Below, one piece after another: positions 17,466 to 25,912 of a stretch of DNA of 61,980 nucleotides. Within the stretch, counting starts at the first letter, position 1. Each line of letters begins with the position of its first letter. The DNA comes from Lachnoclostridium sp. (GTDB lineage: Bacteria > Bacillota > Clostridia > Lachnospirales > Lachnospiraceae), in contig JAETRR010000021.1 of the NCBI GenBank assembly GCA_021770065.1, positions 1 to 61,980 on the forward strand, in the 5' to 3' direction. The notes under the pieces were generated by a model that saw only the letters and a list, made by a program, of their open reading frames with translations, was not told where the DNA came from and made no database searches. The translations under genes were made by a program, and so were the position numbers.

Positions 17466-18455
17466 ATGATATTAGCAGATAAGATTATTGCGCTGCGCAG
17501 GCAGCATGGCTGGTCCCAGGAGGAACTGGCCGGTCAGCTGGGAGTGTCCCGGCAGGCGGTTTCCAAATGGGAGAGCGCTTCGGCTATTCCGGATCTGGAG
17601 CGTATCCTAAAAATGAGCCATATTTTTGAAGTGAGTACGGACTACTTATTAAAAGAGGATCTGGAGGAAGCGGAGGTGTCCGTAAGCTCAGGGGAAGCTC
17701 CAGAGGAGCGTCTGAGAAATGTGTCCCCTGAGGAGGCAAATGCATTTATAGAGCAGAAAAAGCGGCTGGCCCTGCCCCAGGCACTGGCTGTTGCGGCGTA
17801 TATTCTCTGCCCGGTGCCGCTGATTTTTCTTGCCGGCTATTCAGAGCTTGACAGTGCCGGGATTTCTGAGGAGGCGGCGGCCGGGATTGGTCTCATAATC
17901 CTGTTTTTGACGGTCGGCATAGCAACGGTTGTGGTGATTTTGAACGGTTCACGATTGGAAAAATACGACTATCTGAAAACGGGAAGTTTCCGCCTTCAAT
18001 ATGGTGTGGAGGGAATTGTCAGAAAGAGAAAGGAAGAGATGGCAGGAACTTATCGGACCTGTGCCGCGGTAGGAACCTTTCTGTGCATTATAGCGGCTGT
18101 TCCGATTTTTTTAGTATTTTGTTTCTGGGAGCAGAATGATTTTGCAGGAGTGGTTTCTGTGGATATTGTGCTGCTTCTGGTGGCAATGGGAGTATTTCTG
18201 TACATCTGGGCAGGAGAAAGCTGGGGAGCCTGTCAGATTCTTCTCTGTGAGGGAGAATTTACGCCGGAGGAACAGGCGAGAAAGCCCATTTTTAAAATTT
18301 ACTGGTGCGTGGTAACGGCTATTTATCTGGGAATCAGCTTTTGGACCTTTGACTGGCATAAAACCTGGGTGATTTGGCCTTGTGCCGGAGTTCTGTGCGG
18401 CGCATTAAAGACGATCGAACGAATGTGGCGGCGCAGCCGGAAGAATACAGATTAA
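17466..18455 (+). CDS. XRE-family regulator with C-terminal membrane domain
   Basis: 329 residues. N-terminal Cro/CI helix-turn-helix (about 5-60: [20 protein letters not shown]) followed by a charged linker and about six hydrophobic segments from residue 103 to 315. Membrane-tethered XRE regulators are common in Firmicutes, but their signals are mostly unknown. The AGAAAGG site is supplied by the repeat just upstream. No obvious target gene is adjacent; the WYL regulator follows in the same direction. Confidence 0.85.
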   Translation: MILADKIIALRRQHGWSQEELAGQLGVSRQAVSKWESASAIPDLERILKMSHIFEVSTDYLLKEDLEEAEVSVSSGEAPEERLRNVSPEEANAFIEQKKRLALPQALAVAAYILCPVPLIFLAGYSELDSAGISEEAAAGIGLIILFLTVGIATVVVILNGSRLEKYDYLKTGSFRLQYGVEGIVRKRKEEMAGTYRTCAAVGTFLCIIAAVPIFLVFCFWEQNDFAGVVSVDIVLLLVAMGVFLYIWAGESWGACQILLCEGEFTPEEQARKPIFKIYWCVVTAIYLGISFWTFDWHKTWVIWPCAGVLCGALKTIERMWRRSRKNTD

Positions 18456-18482
18456 AATTCAGCACGGATGGGGAAAGGGCTT

Positions 18483-19424
18483 ATGAAGATAGAGCGTTTG
18501 ATTGGCATATTGGCCGTACTGCTGCAAAAGGAACAGGTAACGGCACCTTATCTGGCGGAGAAGTTTGAAGTGTCCCGAAGAACGATTAACCGGGATGTGG
18601 AGGCTCTCTGCCAGGCAGGAATCCCCATTGTGACAACCCAGGGAAAGCATGGAGGAATTTCTATCATGGAGGGATATCGAATGGATCGAACCCTCCTGAC
18701 CTCCAAAGATATGCAGGCTATACTGGCAGGACTTCGAAGCCTGGACAGCGTCAGCGGAACCAGCCGTTACCGGGAGCTGATGGAAAAGCTGTCCGTAGGG
18801 GATTCCCAGGTGCTTTCCTCCAACAATCATATACAAATTGATCTTTCCTCCTGGTATCGAAGTACCCTTGCGCCAAAAATTGAGCTGATACAGGATGCGA
18901 TTGAGCGGAACAGGAGAATTACCTTTACTTATGTTTCTCCAAAGGGTGAGAGTAAACGGTGTGTGGAGCCGGGGCTTCTTATCTTTCAGTGGGCTTCCTG
19001 GTATGTGTGGGGATACTGTCTTAGCAGAAAGGAATTCCGCTTATTCAAGCTGAACCGTATATCTGAGCTTATTTGTACCGGGGAAGTGTTTGAGGCCCGC
19101 CCGGTTCCGGCACCGGAATTATCTGCGGAGCGGATTTTTTCAGGGGAGCTTAAGGTAAAGGCACTTTTTGACTCAAGGGCCAGATGGAGGCTTATGGAGG
19201 AATTTGGTTCTGACAGCTTTCGGGAACAGGGGGACGGGAAGCTTTTGTTTTCCTTTGGATTTTCCGATCGGGAAAACCTTTTTGGATGGATTCTAAGCTT
19301 TGGAGCGCAGGCAGAGCTGTTGGAGCCGGAAACACTGCGAAGGGAGCTTCATGAGATATTGAAAGCAGCCTGTGGAAAATATGAAGCTGCTGACATGGGT
19401 TTTAAGGAAAATGGTGCGCTTTGA
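18483..19424 (+). CDS. HTH/WYL-domain transcriptional regulator (YafY type)
   Basis: 313 residues from ATG 18483, chosen over ATG 18468 because GGGGAAAGGG lies just upstream. N-terminal HTH_11 domain (about 4-58: VTAPYLAEKFEVSRRTINRDVEAL) and a central to C-terminal WYL ligand-sensing domain (ITFTYVSPKGES.RCVEP to WYVWGYCLSRKEFRLFKLNRI). WYL proteins bind nucleic-acid or nucleotide ligands and regulate stress or metabolic genes. The next genes (TfoX-N and GyrI-like) could be its targets. Confidence 0.9.
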   Translation: MKIERLIGILAVLLQKEQVTAPYLAEKFEVSRRTINRDVEALCQAGIPIVTTQGKHGGISIMEGYRMDRTLLTSKDMQAILAGLRSLDSVSGTSRYRELMEKLSVGDSQVLSSNNHIQIDLSSWYRSTLAPKIELIQDAIERNRRITFTYVSPKGESKRCVEPGLLIFQWASWYVWGYCLSRKEFRLFKLNRISELICTGEVFEARPVPAPELSAERIFSGELKVKALFDSRARWRLMEEFGSDSFREQGDGKLLFSFGFSDRENLFGWILSFGAQAELLEPETLRRELHEILKAACGKYEAADMGFKENGAL

Positions 19425-19469
19425 TAAATCATAAACAGGACAATCAGCTGTCGTGTTTTGTGTGATAAA

Positions 19470-19508
19470 CTAGTATAGCGTTCGGTTATTTTCGAGACGC
19501 TATTCTAG
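19470..19508. promoter_or_regulatory. Inverted repeat upstream of TfoX-domain gene
   Basis: CTAGTATAGCGT (19470-19481) pairs with ACGCTATTCTAG (19497-19508), 11 of 12 positions, with a 15-nt spacer. It lies 31 nt ahead of the TfoX-domain start, so it could be an operator (for instance of the adjacent WYL regulator) or an RNA hairpin. No T tract, so a terminator is less likely. Confidence 0.5.
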
Positions 19509-19538
19509 ATCGTAAATTAAACGAAGGAGGGCGCTGCC

Positions 19539-19889
19539 ATGGCATCCAAATTAGAATTTGTTCAGTATGCGGTAGATCAGCTTCAGGGAGCAGGCGAGAT
19601 TGTATACCGAAAGATGTTCGGTGAGTACGGAATCTACTGTGACGGGAAATTTTTCGCAATGATCTGTGACGATCAATTATTTTTCAAGATTACGGAGGGA
19701 GGAAGAAAGCTCTGGCCGGAGCTTGAGGAGGGGATACCTTACCATGGAGCCAGGCCCCATTTTCTCATTGAGGAACTGGATGATCGGGAGAGGCTTGTAA
19801 GGTTAGCGCAGGTGACATGTCAGGAGCTTCCCATGCCGAAGCCAAAGAAAAAGAAAGGAGCCGCAGATGGAAAGAAAGCTGCAAAGTAA
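19539..19889 (+). CDS. TfoX N-terminal-domain protein
   Basis: 116 residues. TfoX_N signature (YRKMFGEYGIYCDGKFFAMI, then LFFKIT) covers residues 20-100, followed by a Lys-rich tail. In proteobacteria TfoX/Sxy activates competence genes, but stand-alone TfoX_N proteins in Firmicutes have no established role. AAGGAGG lies 7 nt before the ATG. The 3' end overlaps the GyrI-like gene by 23 nt, so the two are translationally linked. Confidence 0.88.
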   Translation: MASKLEFVQYAVDQLQGAGEIVYRKMFGEYGIYCDGKFFAMICDDQLFFKITEGGRKLWPELEEGIPYHGARPHFLIEELDDRERLVRLAQVTCQELPMPKPKKKKGAADGKKAAK

Positions 19890-20592
19890 AAAGCTGGATT
19901 ATAAAAAAGAATTTCCGGATTTGTATCTTCCCAAAAAGAAGCCTGTGCTGATTGATGTGCCGGAAATGGTATTTATTCAGGTGGAGGGGAGCGGCAATCC
20001 CAATACTTCTGCCGCCTACGCAGACGCTCTGGCAGTTCTCTATGGATTGTCCTTTGGAATTAAGATGAACCTGAAATTCGGCAAGGTACCGGGGGAGCTT
20101 TTAGAGGGAGCGGATATAGAAAAAAGTGCTGCATTTTTAGAGGGCAATTATGTAGTTCCGCCTCTTGAGGGGCTTTGGTGGGACAAGGATACGGCATTTG
20201 ACGGGAAGAATCTTGTGGATAAGGACAGGCTTTGCTGGATCTCCATGATTCGCCAGCCAGATGAGGTGACGGAGGAACTGTTTGTCTGGGCTAAGAATAA
20301 TCTTCAGGAGAAAAAACCGGAACTTGATGTTTCAGGGGCAAAGCTGGTAAGATATGGGGAGGGGATGTGCGCCCAGCTTCTTCATGTAGGACCTTATGAT
20401 GAGGAGCCGGTTTCTATTGAGCTCTTGGAGGCATTTATTGCAGATGTGGGCTATGAGGAGGATTTCTATATGGGAAGTCCGGAGCCGTCTGAGGGGCGGT
20501 ATCACCATGAAATTTATCTGGGAGATCCCAGGAGGACGGCACCGGAGAGATTGAAGACAGTGATTCGCCATCCGGTGAGGAAAAAGAAATAA
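19867..20592 (+). CDS. GyrI-like small-molecule-binding domain protein
   Basis: 241 residues, all one GyrI-like/SHOCT-type effector domain (residues about 25-225; PLEGLWWDKD and the C-terminal YHHEIYLGDPRRTAPERLKT). Stand-alone members bind or hydrolyse hydrophobic cytotoxic compounds, which fits the cluster of multidrug-type regulators downstream. The start overlaps the TfoX gene. A strong hairpin follows at 20600-20628. Confidence 0.85.
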   Translation: MERKLQSKKLDYKKEFPDLYLPKKKPVLIDVPEMVFIQVEGSGNPNTSAAYADALAVLYGLSFGIKMNLKFGKVPGELLEGADIEKSAAFLEGNYVVPPLEGLWWDKDTAFDGKNLVDKDRLCWISMIRQPDEVTEELFVWAKNNLQEKKPELDVSGAKLVRYGEGMCAQLLHVGPYDEEPVSIELLEAFIADVGYEEDFYMGSPEPSEGRYHHEIYLGDPRRTAPERLKTVIRHPVRKKK

Positions 20593-20599
20593 AGTTTCG

Positions 20600-20628
20600 G
20601 TACCCCCGGCGGCTGTCGCCGGGGGTAC
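20600..20628 (+). terminator. GC-rich hairpin after GyrI-like gene
   Basis: Perfect 12-bp stem GTACCCCCGGCG/CGCCGGGGGTAC with a 5-nt loop, starting 8 nt after the stop codon. Only a weak T-containing tail (TGTCATAA) follows, so termination may be Rho-assisted or incomplete. Confidence 0.65.
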
Positions 20629-20783
20629 TGTCATAAGAGGGCACAGAAGGCTAGGAAGCTTTTGCTTTTCATTGTTATACTGGTTTTAGCATTGATGGTG
20701 TGAATCAGAGATGCTGACAGGGTGGAATTTTTACCCTTTAGTGCTGTCGCGCAGCGACATTAACCAGGAAAGGAAAGAGAGAT

Positions 20784-21653
20784 ATGGATTGGATCACGGG
20801 GCTGCAAAAGGCAATTGATTATGTGGAGGAGCATCTGGAAGATGATCTGGATTATATGGAGATCGCCCGTCAGGCGGCATCCTCCAGCTTCCAATTTCAG
20901 AGGGTTTTTGGAATTTTATGCGGCTGTACATTAGGAGAGTATATTCGAAAGCGGCGGCTGACTCTTGCCGGCAGCGAGCTTGCGGCTACGGATATGAGAG
21001 TGCTGGACGCAGCGCTGAAATACGGTTATGACAGTCCGGAAAGCTTCTGCAGGGCTTTTACAAGATTCCATGGTATTACTCCGTCGGCAGCAAAGGCAGG
21101 CGGTGCAGGGCTCCGATCGTTCTCCAGACTTTCCGTGAAACTGGTATTAGAAGGAGGAACAATGATGAATTACAGAATTGAGAAGCATGATACCCTAAAG
21201 CTGCTGGCAAAGACCTGGAAGCTGGACGGAAAGGATGAGAAGATTCATGAGCGCATTTCCGGTTTATGGGCAGAGTGTGGGAATGACGGGACGATAGCTT
21301 TATTGTGTCAGGGGATGAACCCCAGGGTAATTAAGGGGATGGCAGGGGTTTGTCTTGATAATCCCAATGAGGGGGAATTTGTGTATGCGATTGGACGAGA
21401 GTACGCAGGAGAAGAGGTTCCCGATGGTCTGACGGTTGTGGAATTTCCGGCTGCAACCTGGGTGGCGTTTTCCGAGACGGGGCGTATGCCGGATGCATTC
21501 GACGGACTTTGGAAGCGGATATATACGGAATTTTTTCCGACCAGCGGTTATGAGCCTGTCTGCGGGCCGACCATCGAGGTTTATCCGGGAGATGATGTGT
21601 ACCGGCCGGATTACAGCTTTGAGATTTGGATGACAGTAAAAAAGAAAGAATAA
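20784..21653 (+). CDS. AraC-family regulator with GyrI-like effector domain (Rob/SoxS-like)
   Basis: 289 residues. Two AraC helix-turn-helix motifs at about 8-105 (MEIARQAASSSFQFQRVFGI, then GYDSPESFCRAFTRFHGITPS), followed by a GyrI-like effector domain (about 130-289, ending YEPVCGPTIEVYPGDDVYRPD...FEIWMTVKK). This architecture senses small hydrophobic compounds and activates resistance genes. A decayed copy of the 3' end of such a gene lies at 23374-23445. A GTCGCGCAGCGAC palindrome (20747-20759) precedes the gene. Confidence 0.92.
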   Translation: MDWITGLQKAIDYVEEHLEDDLDYMEIARQAASSSFQFQRVFGILCGCTLGEYIRKRRLTLAGSELAATDMRVLDAALKYGYDSPESFCRAFTRFHGITPSAAKAGGAGLRSFSRLSVKLVLEGGTMMNYRIEKHDTLKLLAKTWKLDGKDEKIHERISGLWAECGNDGTIALLCQGMNPRVIKGMAGVCLDNPNEGEFVYAIGREYAGEEVPDGLTVVEFPAATWVAFSETGRMPDAFDGLWKRIYTEFFPTSGYEPVCGPTIEVYPGDDVYRPDYSFEIWMTVKKKE

Positions 21654-21665
21654 TAAAAAAACCTC

Positions 21666-21696
21666 TTGACTTTGACGCAGCGTCAACGGATATGCT
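21666..21696 (+). promoter_or_regulatory. MerR-type promoter (19-bp spacer with dyad)
   Basis: TTGACT at 21666-21671, a 19-nt spacer and TATGCT at 21691-21696. The spacer region carries TTGACGC-A-GCGTCAA (21672-21686), a perfect dyad. An overlong 19-nt spacer with a dyad is the hallmark of MerR-family activated promoters, so the TipA-like gene at 21858 probably autoregulates here. Confidence 0.85.
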
Positions 21697-21719
21697 ATAT
21701 TTGTCCGAAAGATTTTACA

Positions 21720-21849
21720 GATATTACGGAACCGGAACAGTAACATTCTGCCAGTGCACAAATCAATTTACGGACACATGTTTTATGTGGCCGGGAATTG
21801 ATTTAGGCTAAGGTGTACTGGCAGGATATTACGGAACCGGAATAGGAGC
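21720..21849 (+). repeat. Hairpin-leader repeat, copy 2 (upstream of TipA-like gene)
   Basis: GATATTACGGAACCGGAA occurs at 21720 and again at 21825, 105 nt apart. Between them TAACATTCTGCCAGTGCAC pairs with GTGTACTGGCAGGATATTA, and an inner AAATCAATT pairs with AATTGATTT. The element ends in AATAGGAGC, the RBS of the MerR gene at 21858. Its unpaired AGGCTA segment and lengths match copy 3 (40421-40533), while the stem bases differ compensatorily. Confidence 0.8.
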
Positions 21850-21857
21850 AAAATGAT

Positions 21858-22622
21858 ATGGTGTATGGAATCCGGGAATTGTCAGAGCTTGCAGGTGTGA
21901 GTGCACGCACACTTCGCTACTATGATGAAATCGAGCTTTTGAAGCCATTGTATGTGAATGAGGCAGGCTATCGCTTTTATGGGGAGCAGGAGGCGGATCT
22001 GCTGCAGCAAATCCTGTTTTACCGTGAGAGGGGCTTTGGCTTAAAGCAGATCCGGGAGCTTTTGAAGAGCGGTGATTTTGATGTGGAGAGGGCTTTGGAG
22101 GAGCATTTATTGGAACTGGAAGCCAGAAGAGACCATCTGGATGCTCTGATTCGGACAGTGAAGCTGACGATTTTGTCAAAGAAAGGGGAATATGAAATGA
22201 GCGATAAAGAAAAATTTGAGGCGTTAAAGGATAAAACCATAGAGGAGAATGAGGCCCGGTATGGGGAGGAAATTCGTGAAAAGTATGGGGACGCTTCTGT
22301 GAATGGATCGAATCAAAAGCTGAAAGGCATGTCTGAGGATGAATGGGAACAGTTTCAGGCCGCTGAAAAGGAGATTTTGGAGGAGTTGAAAGAGTGTGTT
22401 TCGACTAAAATTCGTTTTGATAATGAAAAAGCAAAGAAATTGGTGTTCCTGCATAAGAAATGGCTCTGCATGACCTGGGCGAAATATACGCCGGAGGCCC
22501 ACAAGGGTGTTGCGGCTATGTATACGGCAGACGAGCGTTTCCGGCAGTACTACGATAGCGAGGTGCCGGGATGTGCGGAGTTTTTGAAGCAGGCTATTGA
22601 ATATTGGGCGGATAAGCTGTAA
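21858..22622 (+). CDS. MerR-family regulator, TipA-like (TipAS domain)
   Basis: 254 residues. MerR helix-turn-helix and wing (1-70: GIRELSELAGVSARTLRYYDEI), dimerisation helix (about 75-115), then a TipAS antibiotic-recognition domain (about 120-250; YGEEIREKYGD, KWLCMTWAKYTPEAHKGVAAMY, AEFLKQAIEYWADKL). The domain binds thiopeptide-like or other drugs and triggers transcription. A MerR-type promoter lies at 21666-21696. A paralogue follows at 23521. Confidence 0.93.
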   Translation: MVYGIRELSELAGVSARTLRYYDEIELLKPLYVNEAGYRFYGEQEADLLQQILFYRERGFGLKQIRELLKSGDFDVERALEEHLLELEARRDHLDALIRTVKLTILSKKGEYEMSDKEKFEALKDKTIEENEARYGEEIREKYGDASVNGSNQKLKGMSEDEWEQFQAAEKEILEELKECVSTKIRFDNEKAKKLVFLHKKWLCMTWAKYTPEAHKGVAAMYTADERFRQYYDSEVPGCAEFLKQAIEYWADKL

Positions 22623-23273
22623 AGTAAAAGTATAAATCAAAAGTATGACATCAATGCAAAGCGGTACAAAACTTCTGAGGGTATGGAGAGAAATGAATAT
22701 CTGTCAAGGATGAAAAGGACTGACAGGTTTATGCCGGTTATTACGATTGTTGTGTACTATGGTGAAAAGCCTTGGGACGGAGCTGTTTCCCTGCATGGGA
22801 TGCTGGATATTTCGGAAGTGTTGAAAGCTTTTGTAAATGATTATAAAGTTCTGTTTGTAGAAGCAAGGGAGAATAATCTGATATTTCATAATGTAAAGAA
22901 TGCAGCTTTTTTTAATATGATGAAAATGTTCCTTGATAAAAGTCTGCCAAAGGATGAAGCAAGGAAAAAAGTCATAGACTATGCAAGGGATCATAATGTA
23001 GATAAATCTGTAATTATGGCAGTGGCAGGAGCAGCAAACTGCAGAATTGATTACAATGCATTATTCAGGAAAGGAGAGTTTGACATGTGGACTTTTTTTG
23101 ATGAAATTGCAAAGGAGGGTGAAATGAAAGGTAAAGCAGAGGGAATTATTGAGACAGGATTTGACTGTGGACTTTCTGAAAGTGATATTTTGGAAAGATT
23201 GCAAAAGAAATTGAACGTGTCGCTGCAGACGGCACAGGAATATATTAAAATGTTTGGAAAACAGACAGTATAA
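22623..23273 (+). pseudogene. N-terminally truncated Rpn-family nuclease/transposase (PDDEXK)
   Basis: The frame directly following the TipA-like stop is open to 23273. From ATG 22683 it encodes 196 residues matching the C-terminal two thirds of Rpn/PD-(D/E)XK transposase-like proteins (EYLSRMKRTDRFMPVITIVVYYGEKPWDG...SLHGMLDI, C-terminal GKAEGIIETGFDCGLSESDIL). The N-terminal nuclease core, expected upstream, is missing. It is probably an inactive relic whose deletion breakpoint lies at the TipA stop codon. Confidence 0.8.
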
Positions 23274-23373
23274 GCACTTTTCTTGAATCTTGAGAAAGAA
23301 TAGATATCCGCATAGGCTGGGGGCATTGGAAAGGCTTCCGGCCTTAATTTTGTAGTGATTTATAAACCTATGC

Positions 23374-23445
23374 TATGCGCCCGTCTGTGGGCCGACCTTT
23401 GAGGCTTATCCGGGAGAGGATGTATGTCAGTCGGATAAGCTGTAA
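23374..23445 (+). pseudogene. Remnant of a GyrI-like domain 3' end
   Basis: Translates as YAPVCGPTFEAYPGEDV, then CQSDKL and stop. It matches YEPVCGPTIEVYPGDDV at the end of the AraC-GyrI protein (20784-21653). The last codons SDKL-stop plus TGTAAAG resemble the end of the first TipA-like gene, suggesting a recombination scar. It lies just before the second MerR promoter, as the intact gene does before the first. Confidence 0.8.
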
Positions 23446-23461
23446 AGAAAAAAATTTCCTC

Positions 23462-23492
23462 TTGACTCTAACGGAACGTCATGGTCTAAAGT
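23462..23492 (+). promoter_or_regulatory. MerR-type promoter of second TipA-like gene
   Basis: TTGACT (23462-23467), a 19-nt spacer and TAAAGT (23487-23492); the spacer contains ACGGAACGTCA, close to the ACG..ACGT dyads of TipA promoters. Spacing and -35 are identical to 21666-21696, consistent with duplicated, autoregulated MerR units. Confidence 0.8.
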
Positions 23493-23520
23493 AATCTTAT
23501 CAAAATCAGGAGGCGTAGAA

Positions 23521-24369
23521 ATGAGAACGGTAAAAGAGATTTCTAAGTTAACAGGTATCAGTGTGCGCACCCTCCACTACTACCATGAGATTGGGCTGTT
23601 ACCACCCACGGCAGTCAGTGAGGCAGGATACCGGCTTTATGACGATAAAGCCCTGGAGACTCTGCAGCAGATCTTATTTTTCCGGGAGTTTGACATGCCT
23701 TTAAAGGAGATAGGAGCAATCCTTGGGAATCCTGATTTTGACAGAGATAAGATATTGCGAAGTCAAAAAAGGATGTTAGAGATGAAAAGGGAGAGATTAA
23801 ACCAAATGATCTCCAACATTGACGGCATTCTGAAAGGAGAGAAAGAAATGGATTTTACGGTATTTTCTACAGAGGATATTGAGGAAATTTGTAAAGCTGC
23901 CCTTGCCAATATGTCTGAGGAACAGCAGGAGCTTGCCGCAGAGCAGTATGGCGGCAGGGAGAATTATGAGAAACGGTTGATGGAGCTTATGTCCACGGAG
24001 CAGGCACAGAAGAATATGGAGAAAATGGTGGAATGGTATGGCGATAAGGAGACCTGCATGGATGTAGCAACCCATCCCTTAAGTGAACAGGTTACGGCAG
24101 CCTATGGAAAGCGGTTTGACGCTGTGCAAAAGAAGCTGATGGGAAAGAAAGGAACAGACGTAAATTCCTTTGAGGTAAAGGAGATTGTAGGCGAGTATGA
24201 ATTTGTGGCGAAGCAGTTCTTCCGGTTAAAGAATATGGAGGGCTTTATGCTGGAAATGGCAAAGGATTACCGAAATAATCAGGCATTGAGGGAGTATGTG
24301 GATCGGACAGAGGGAGAGGGTACGGCGGATTATCTGGCGGATGCGTTGGAGGCGTTTTATAAGAAATAA
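23521..24369 (+). CDS. MerR-family regulator, TipA-like (TipAS domain)
   Basis: 282 residues. MerR HTH (1-70: TVKEISKLTGISVRTLHYYHEIGLLPP), coiled-coil (about 75-110) and a TipAS domain (about 130-280: LAAEQYGGRENYEKRL, FFRLKNMEGFMLEMAKDYRNN). Only moderately similar to the TipA-like protein at 21858, so the duplication is old or the copies were acquired separately. AGGAGG lies 8 nt before the ATG. A drug-responsive regulator; no linked efflux gene is adjacent, although a MATE gene lies 3 kb on. Confidence 0.93.
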   Translation: MRTVKEISKLTGISVRTLHYYHEIGLLPPTAVSEAGYRLYDDKALETLQQILFFREFDMPLKEIGAILGNPDFDRDKILRSQKRMLEMKRERLNQMISNIDGILKGEKEMDFTVFSTEDIEEICKAALANMSEEQQELAAEQYGGRENYEKRLMELMSTEQAQKNMEKMVEWYGDKETCMDVATHPLSEQVTAAYGKRFDAVQKKLMGKKGTDVNSFEVKEIVGEYEFVAKQFFRLKNMEGFMLEMAKDYRNNQALREYVDRTEGEGTADYLADALEAFYKK

Positions 24370-24411
24370 AAAATGGTTTTGTAAGATATCGTTATTATTT
24401 TTCTAAAATAG

Positions 24412-24459
24412 TCAATATAGAGGGGAAAATCAAAAAATTTCCCCTCTATATTGATTTTC
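24412..24459. terminator. Strong hairpin terminator
   Basis: Perfect 17-bp stem TCAATATAGAGGGGAAA/TTTCCCCTCTATATTGA with a 9-nt loop, followed by TTTTC. It ends the MerR transcript and insulates the Fic gene, whose -10 (TATAAT, 24464-24469) lies immediately downstream. Confidence 0.88.
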
Positions 24460-24491
24460 ATAGTATAATGGGAATAATAATGGAGGTGTAT

Positions 24492-25256
24492 ATGGAAAAG
24501 GAAAATGCTATGACGAATTATGAAAAAGCAGCAGCTATATGGCAGAGCAAAAAGATAACAACAGATGCAGAATTAGCAGAGGCACTGAACGGCCATAGCA
24601 TTGCCTTTGCTTATCACTCCGGAAAAATAGAAAATGATAAGATCACATATCATGACACACGGGAGATTTTTGAGCATGATGGAGTGACTTCATACACAGG
24701 AGATCTGCGCACACTGTTTGAGATACGGAATGGAAAAGAGGCACATGAACTGTTTCTTGATGCATTTCGGGAAAGACGCATTTTAGATGAAAAATTTATC
24801 AAAGAGCTTCAAGAAAAGCTTACCCAAAACACATATGATACAAGACGCTATCAACTGGGAGAGCGCCCCGGTCAGTATAATCTTCATGATTATGTTACCG
24901 GGAGAGAGGAAATTGGAGCGTCTCCAGAGGATGTGGCAGATGAGATGGCTGAGCTGCTGGAAGAACTATTGGATGTTCCCGATAGTAAGGCTTTGACGGC
25001 GGCGGCATATTTCCATGCAAAATTTGAGAATATCCATCCCTTTGCCGACGGAAATGGCCGCACCGGGCGGCTGGCTATGAATTATTTTCTTGTACTTCAC
25101 AACCATCCGCCTATCATTATCCATGAGGAGGACAGAAAAGGATATTATGAGGCCCTGGAAGCCTGGGATGCCCGGCAGGATTTGGAGCCATTGCTTATAT
25201 TCCTGCAGGAGCAGACGGCAAAGACTTGGGAAAAGCAGGTGAAGCGGAGAAAGTAG
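24492..25256 (+). CDS. Fic-domain protein (AMPylase-type, class II)
   Basis: 254 residues from ATG 24492; GGAGG 5 nt upstream decides against ATG 24468. Complete Fic motif HPFADGNGRTGR near residue 180, so AMP or phosphate transfer to a protein target is expected. The N-terminal SGKIEN near residue 48 fits the (S/T)xxxE(G/N) inhibitory helix of class II Fic proteins, which self-inhibit without a separate antitoxin. The neighbours are restriction-modification remnants. The target is unknown. Confidence 0.9.
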   Translation: MEKENAMTNYEKAAAIWQSKKITTDAELAEALNGHSIAFAYHSGKIENDKITYHDTREIFEHDGVTSYTGDLRTLFEIRNGKEAHELFLDAFRERRILDEKFIKELQEKLTQNTYDTRRYQLGERPGQYNLHDYVTGREEIGASPEDVADEMAELLEELLDVPDSKALTAAAYFHAKFENIHPFADGNGRTGRLAMNYFLVLHNHPPIIIHEEDRKGYYEALEAWDARQDLEPLLIFLQEQTAKTWEKQVKRRK

Positions 25257-25288
25257 CAGCCTGTATCTACAGTTTGCAGCCATAAACT

Positions 25289-25870
25289 GTGACAGAAGAA
25301 CCAATCGTATTTTCTTGTGAAAGAATATGGACAGATTATGTTGATTCCCGGAGGTTAGAAATTACTTGCGGCGAGGCACCATATCTTGTATCCCGTTATG
25401 ATACCTCAACTGGAGATTATATCGAACCTGTAAATCGAATTGGAATCTTGGATCGCAAATTGCGGGTAATAAACGAGAATACGCAAAATGAAGAGGAATG
25501 GCTTAAATGGACACTGCGGGCATTTCAGAGTGTTTATGGATATGAATATCAGGGAGATAATCTTTTGCTTGCCAGAGGAAATCTTCTACTGACATTTGTA
25601 GAGTTTTATCGGAACAGATGGAAATGTCAGCCGCCGGAGAAACAGCTTCGGACAGTGGCAAATGTAATTGCGTGGAATCTTTGGCAAATGGACGGTCTGA
25701 AAGATACAGTACCTTTTGGCAAACCCTATGAGGAACACCATCAAATGACGATATTTGAACTCATGGGAATGGCTGATCCAGATGACATTCCATCTGTGCC
25801 ATGTAAAATATATGATTGGAGAAGGGACAATTCTTTATTATTTTCTTCTATGAAAACGGGCAGGATATAA
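25289..25870 (+). CDS. Restriction-modification associated protein ('subunit M'-like)
   Basis: 193 residues, GTG start. Conserved segments APYLVSRYDTSTGD, IGILDRKLRVINEN, YGYEYQGDNLLLARGNLL and IAWNLWQMDGLK mark a family found directly upstream of Eco57I-type methylase genes. The usual zinc-binding C-terminal insert is absent, and the protein ends KIYDWRRDNSLLFSSMK. Its partner methylase survives only as a 27079-27153 remnant, so activity is doubtful. A DUF1016 gene is in between. Confidence 0.72.
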   Translation: MTEEPIVFSCERIWTDYVDSRRLEITCGEAPYLVSRYDTSTGDYIEPVNRIGILDRKLRVINENTQNEEEWLKWTLRAFQSVYGYEYQGDNLLLARGNLLLTFVEFYRNRWKCQPPEKQLRTVANVIAWNLWQMDGLKDTVPFGKPYEEHHQMTIFELMGMADPDDIPSVPCKIYDWRRDNSLLFSSMKTGRI

Positions 25871-25912
25871 ATAAGGCGAGAACCGATTTGAATAATGTGG
25901 GAGGAATTGTAA

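Noticed and set aside
24400..24470. CRISPR-like or phage attachment repeat near the MerR-Fic junction.
   Set aside because: Only one palindrome followed by T bases is present, fully explained as a terminator.
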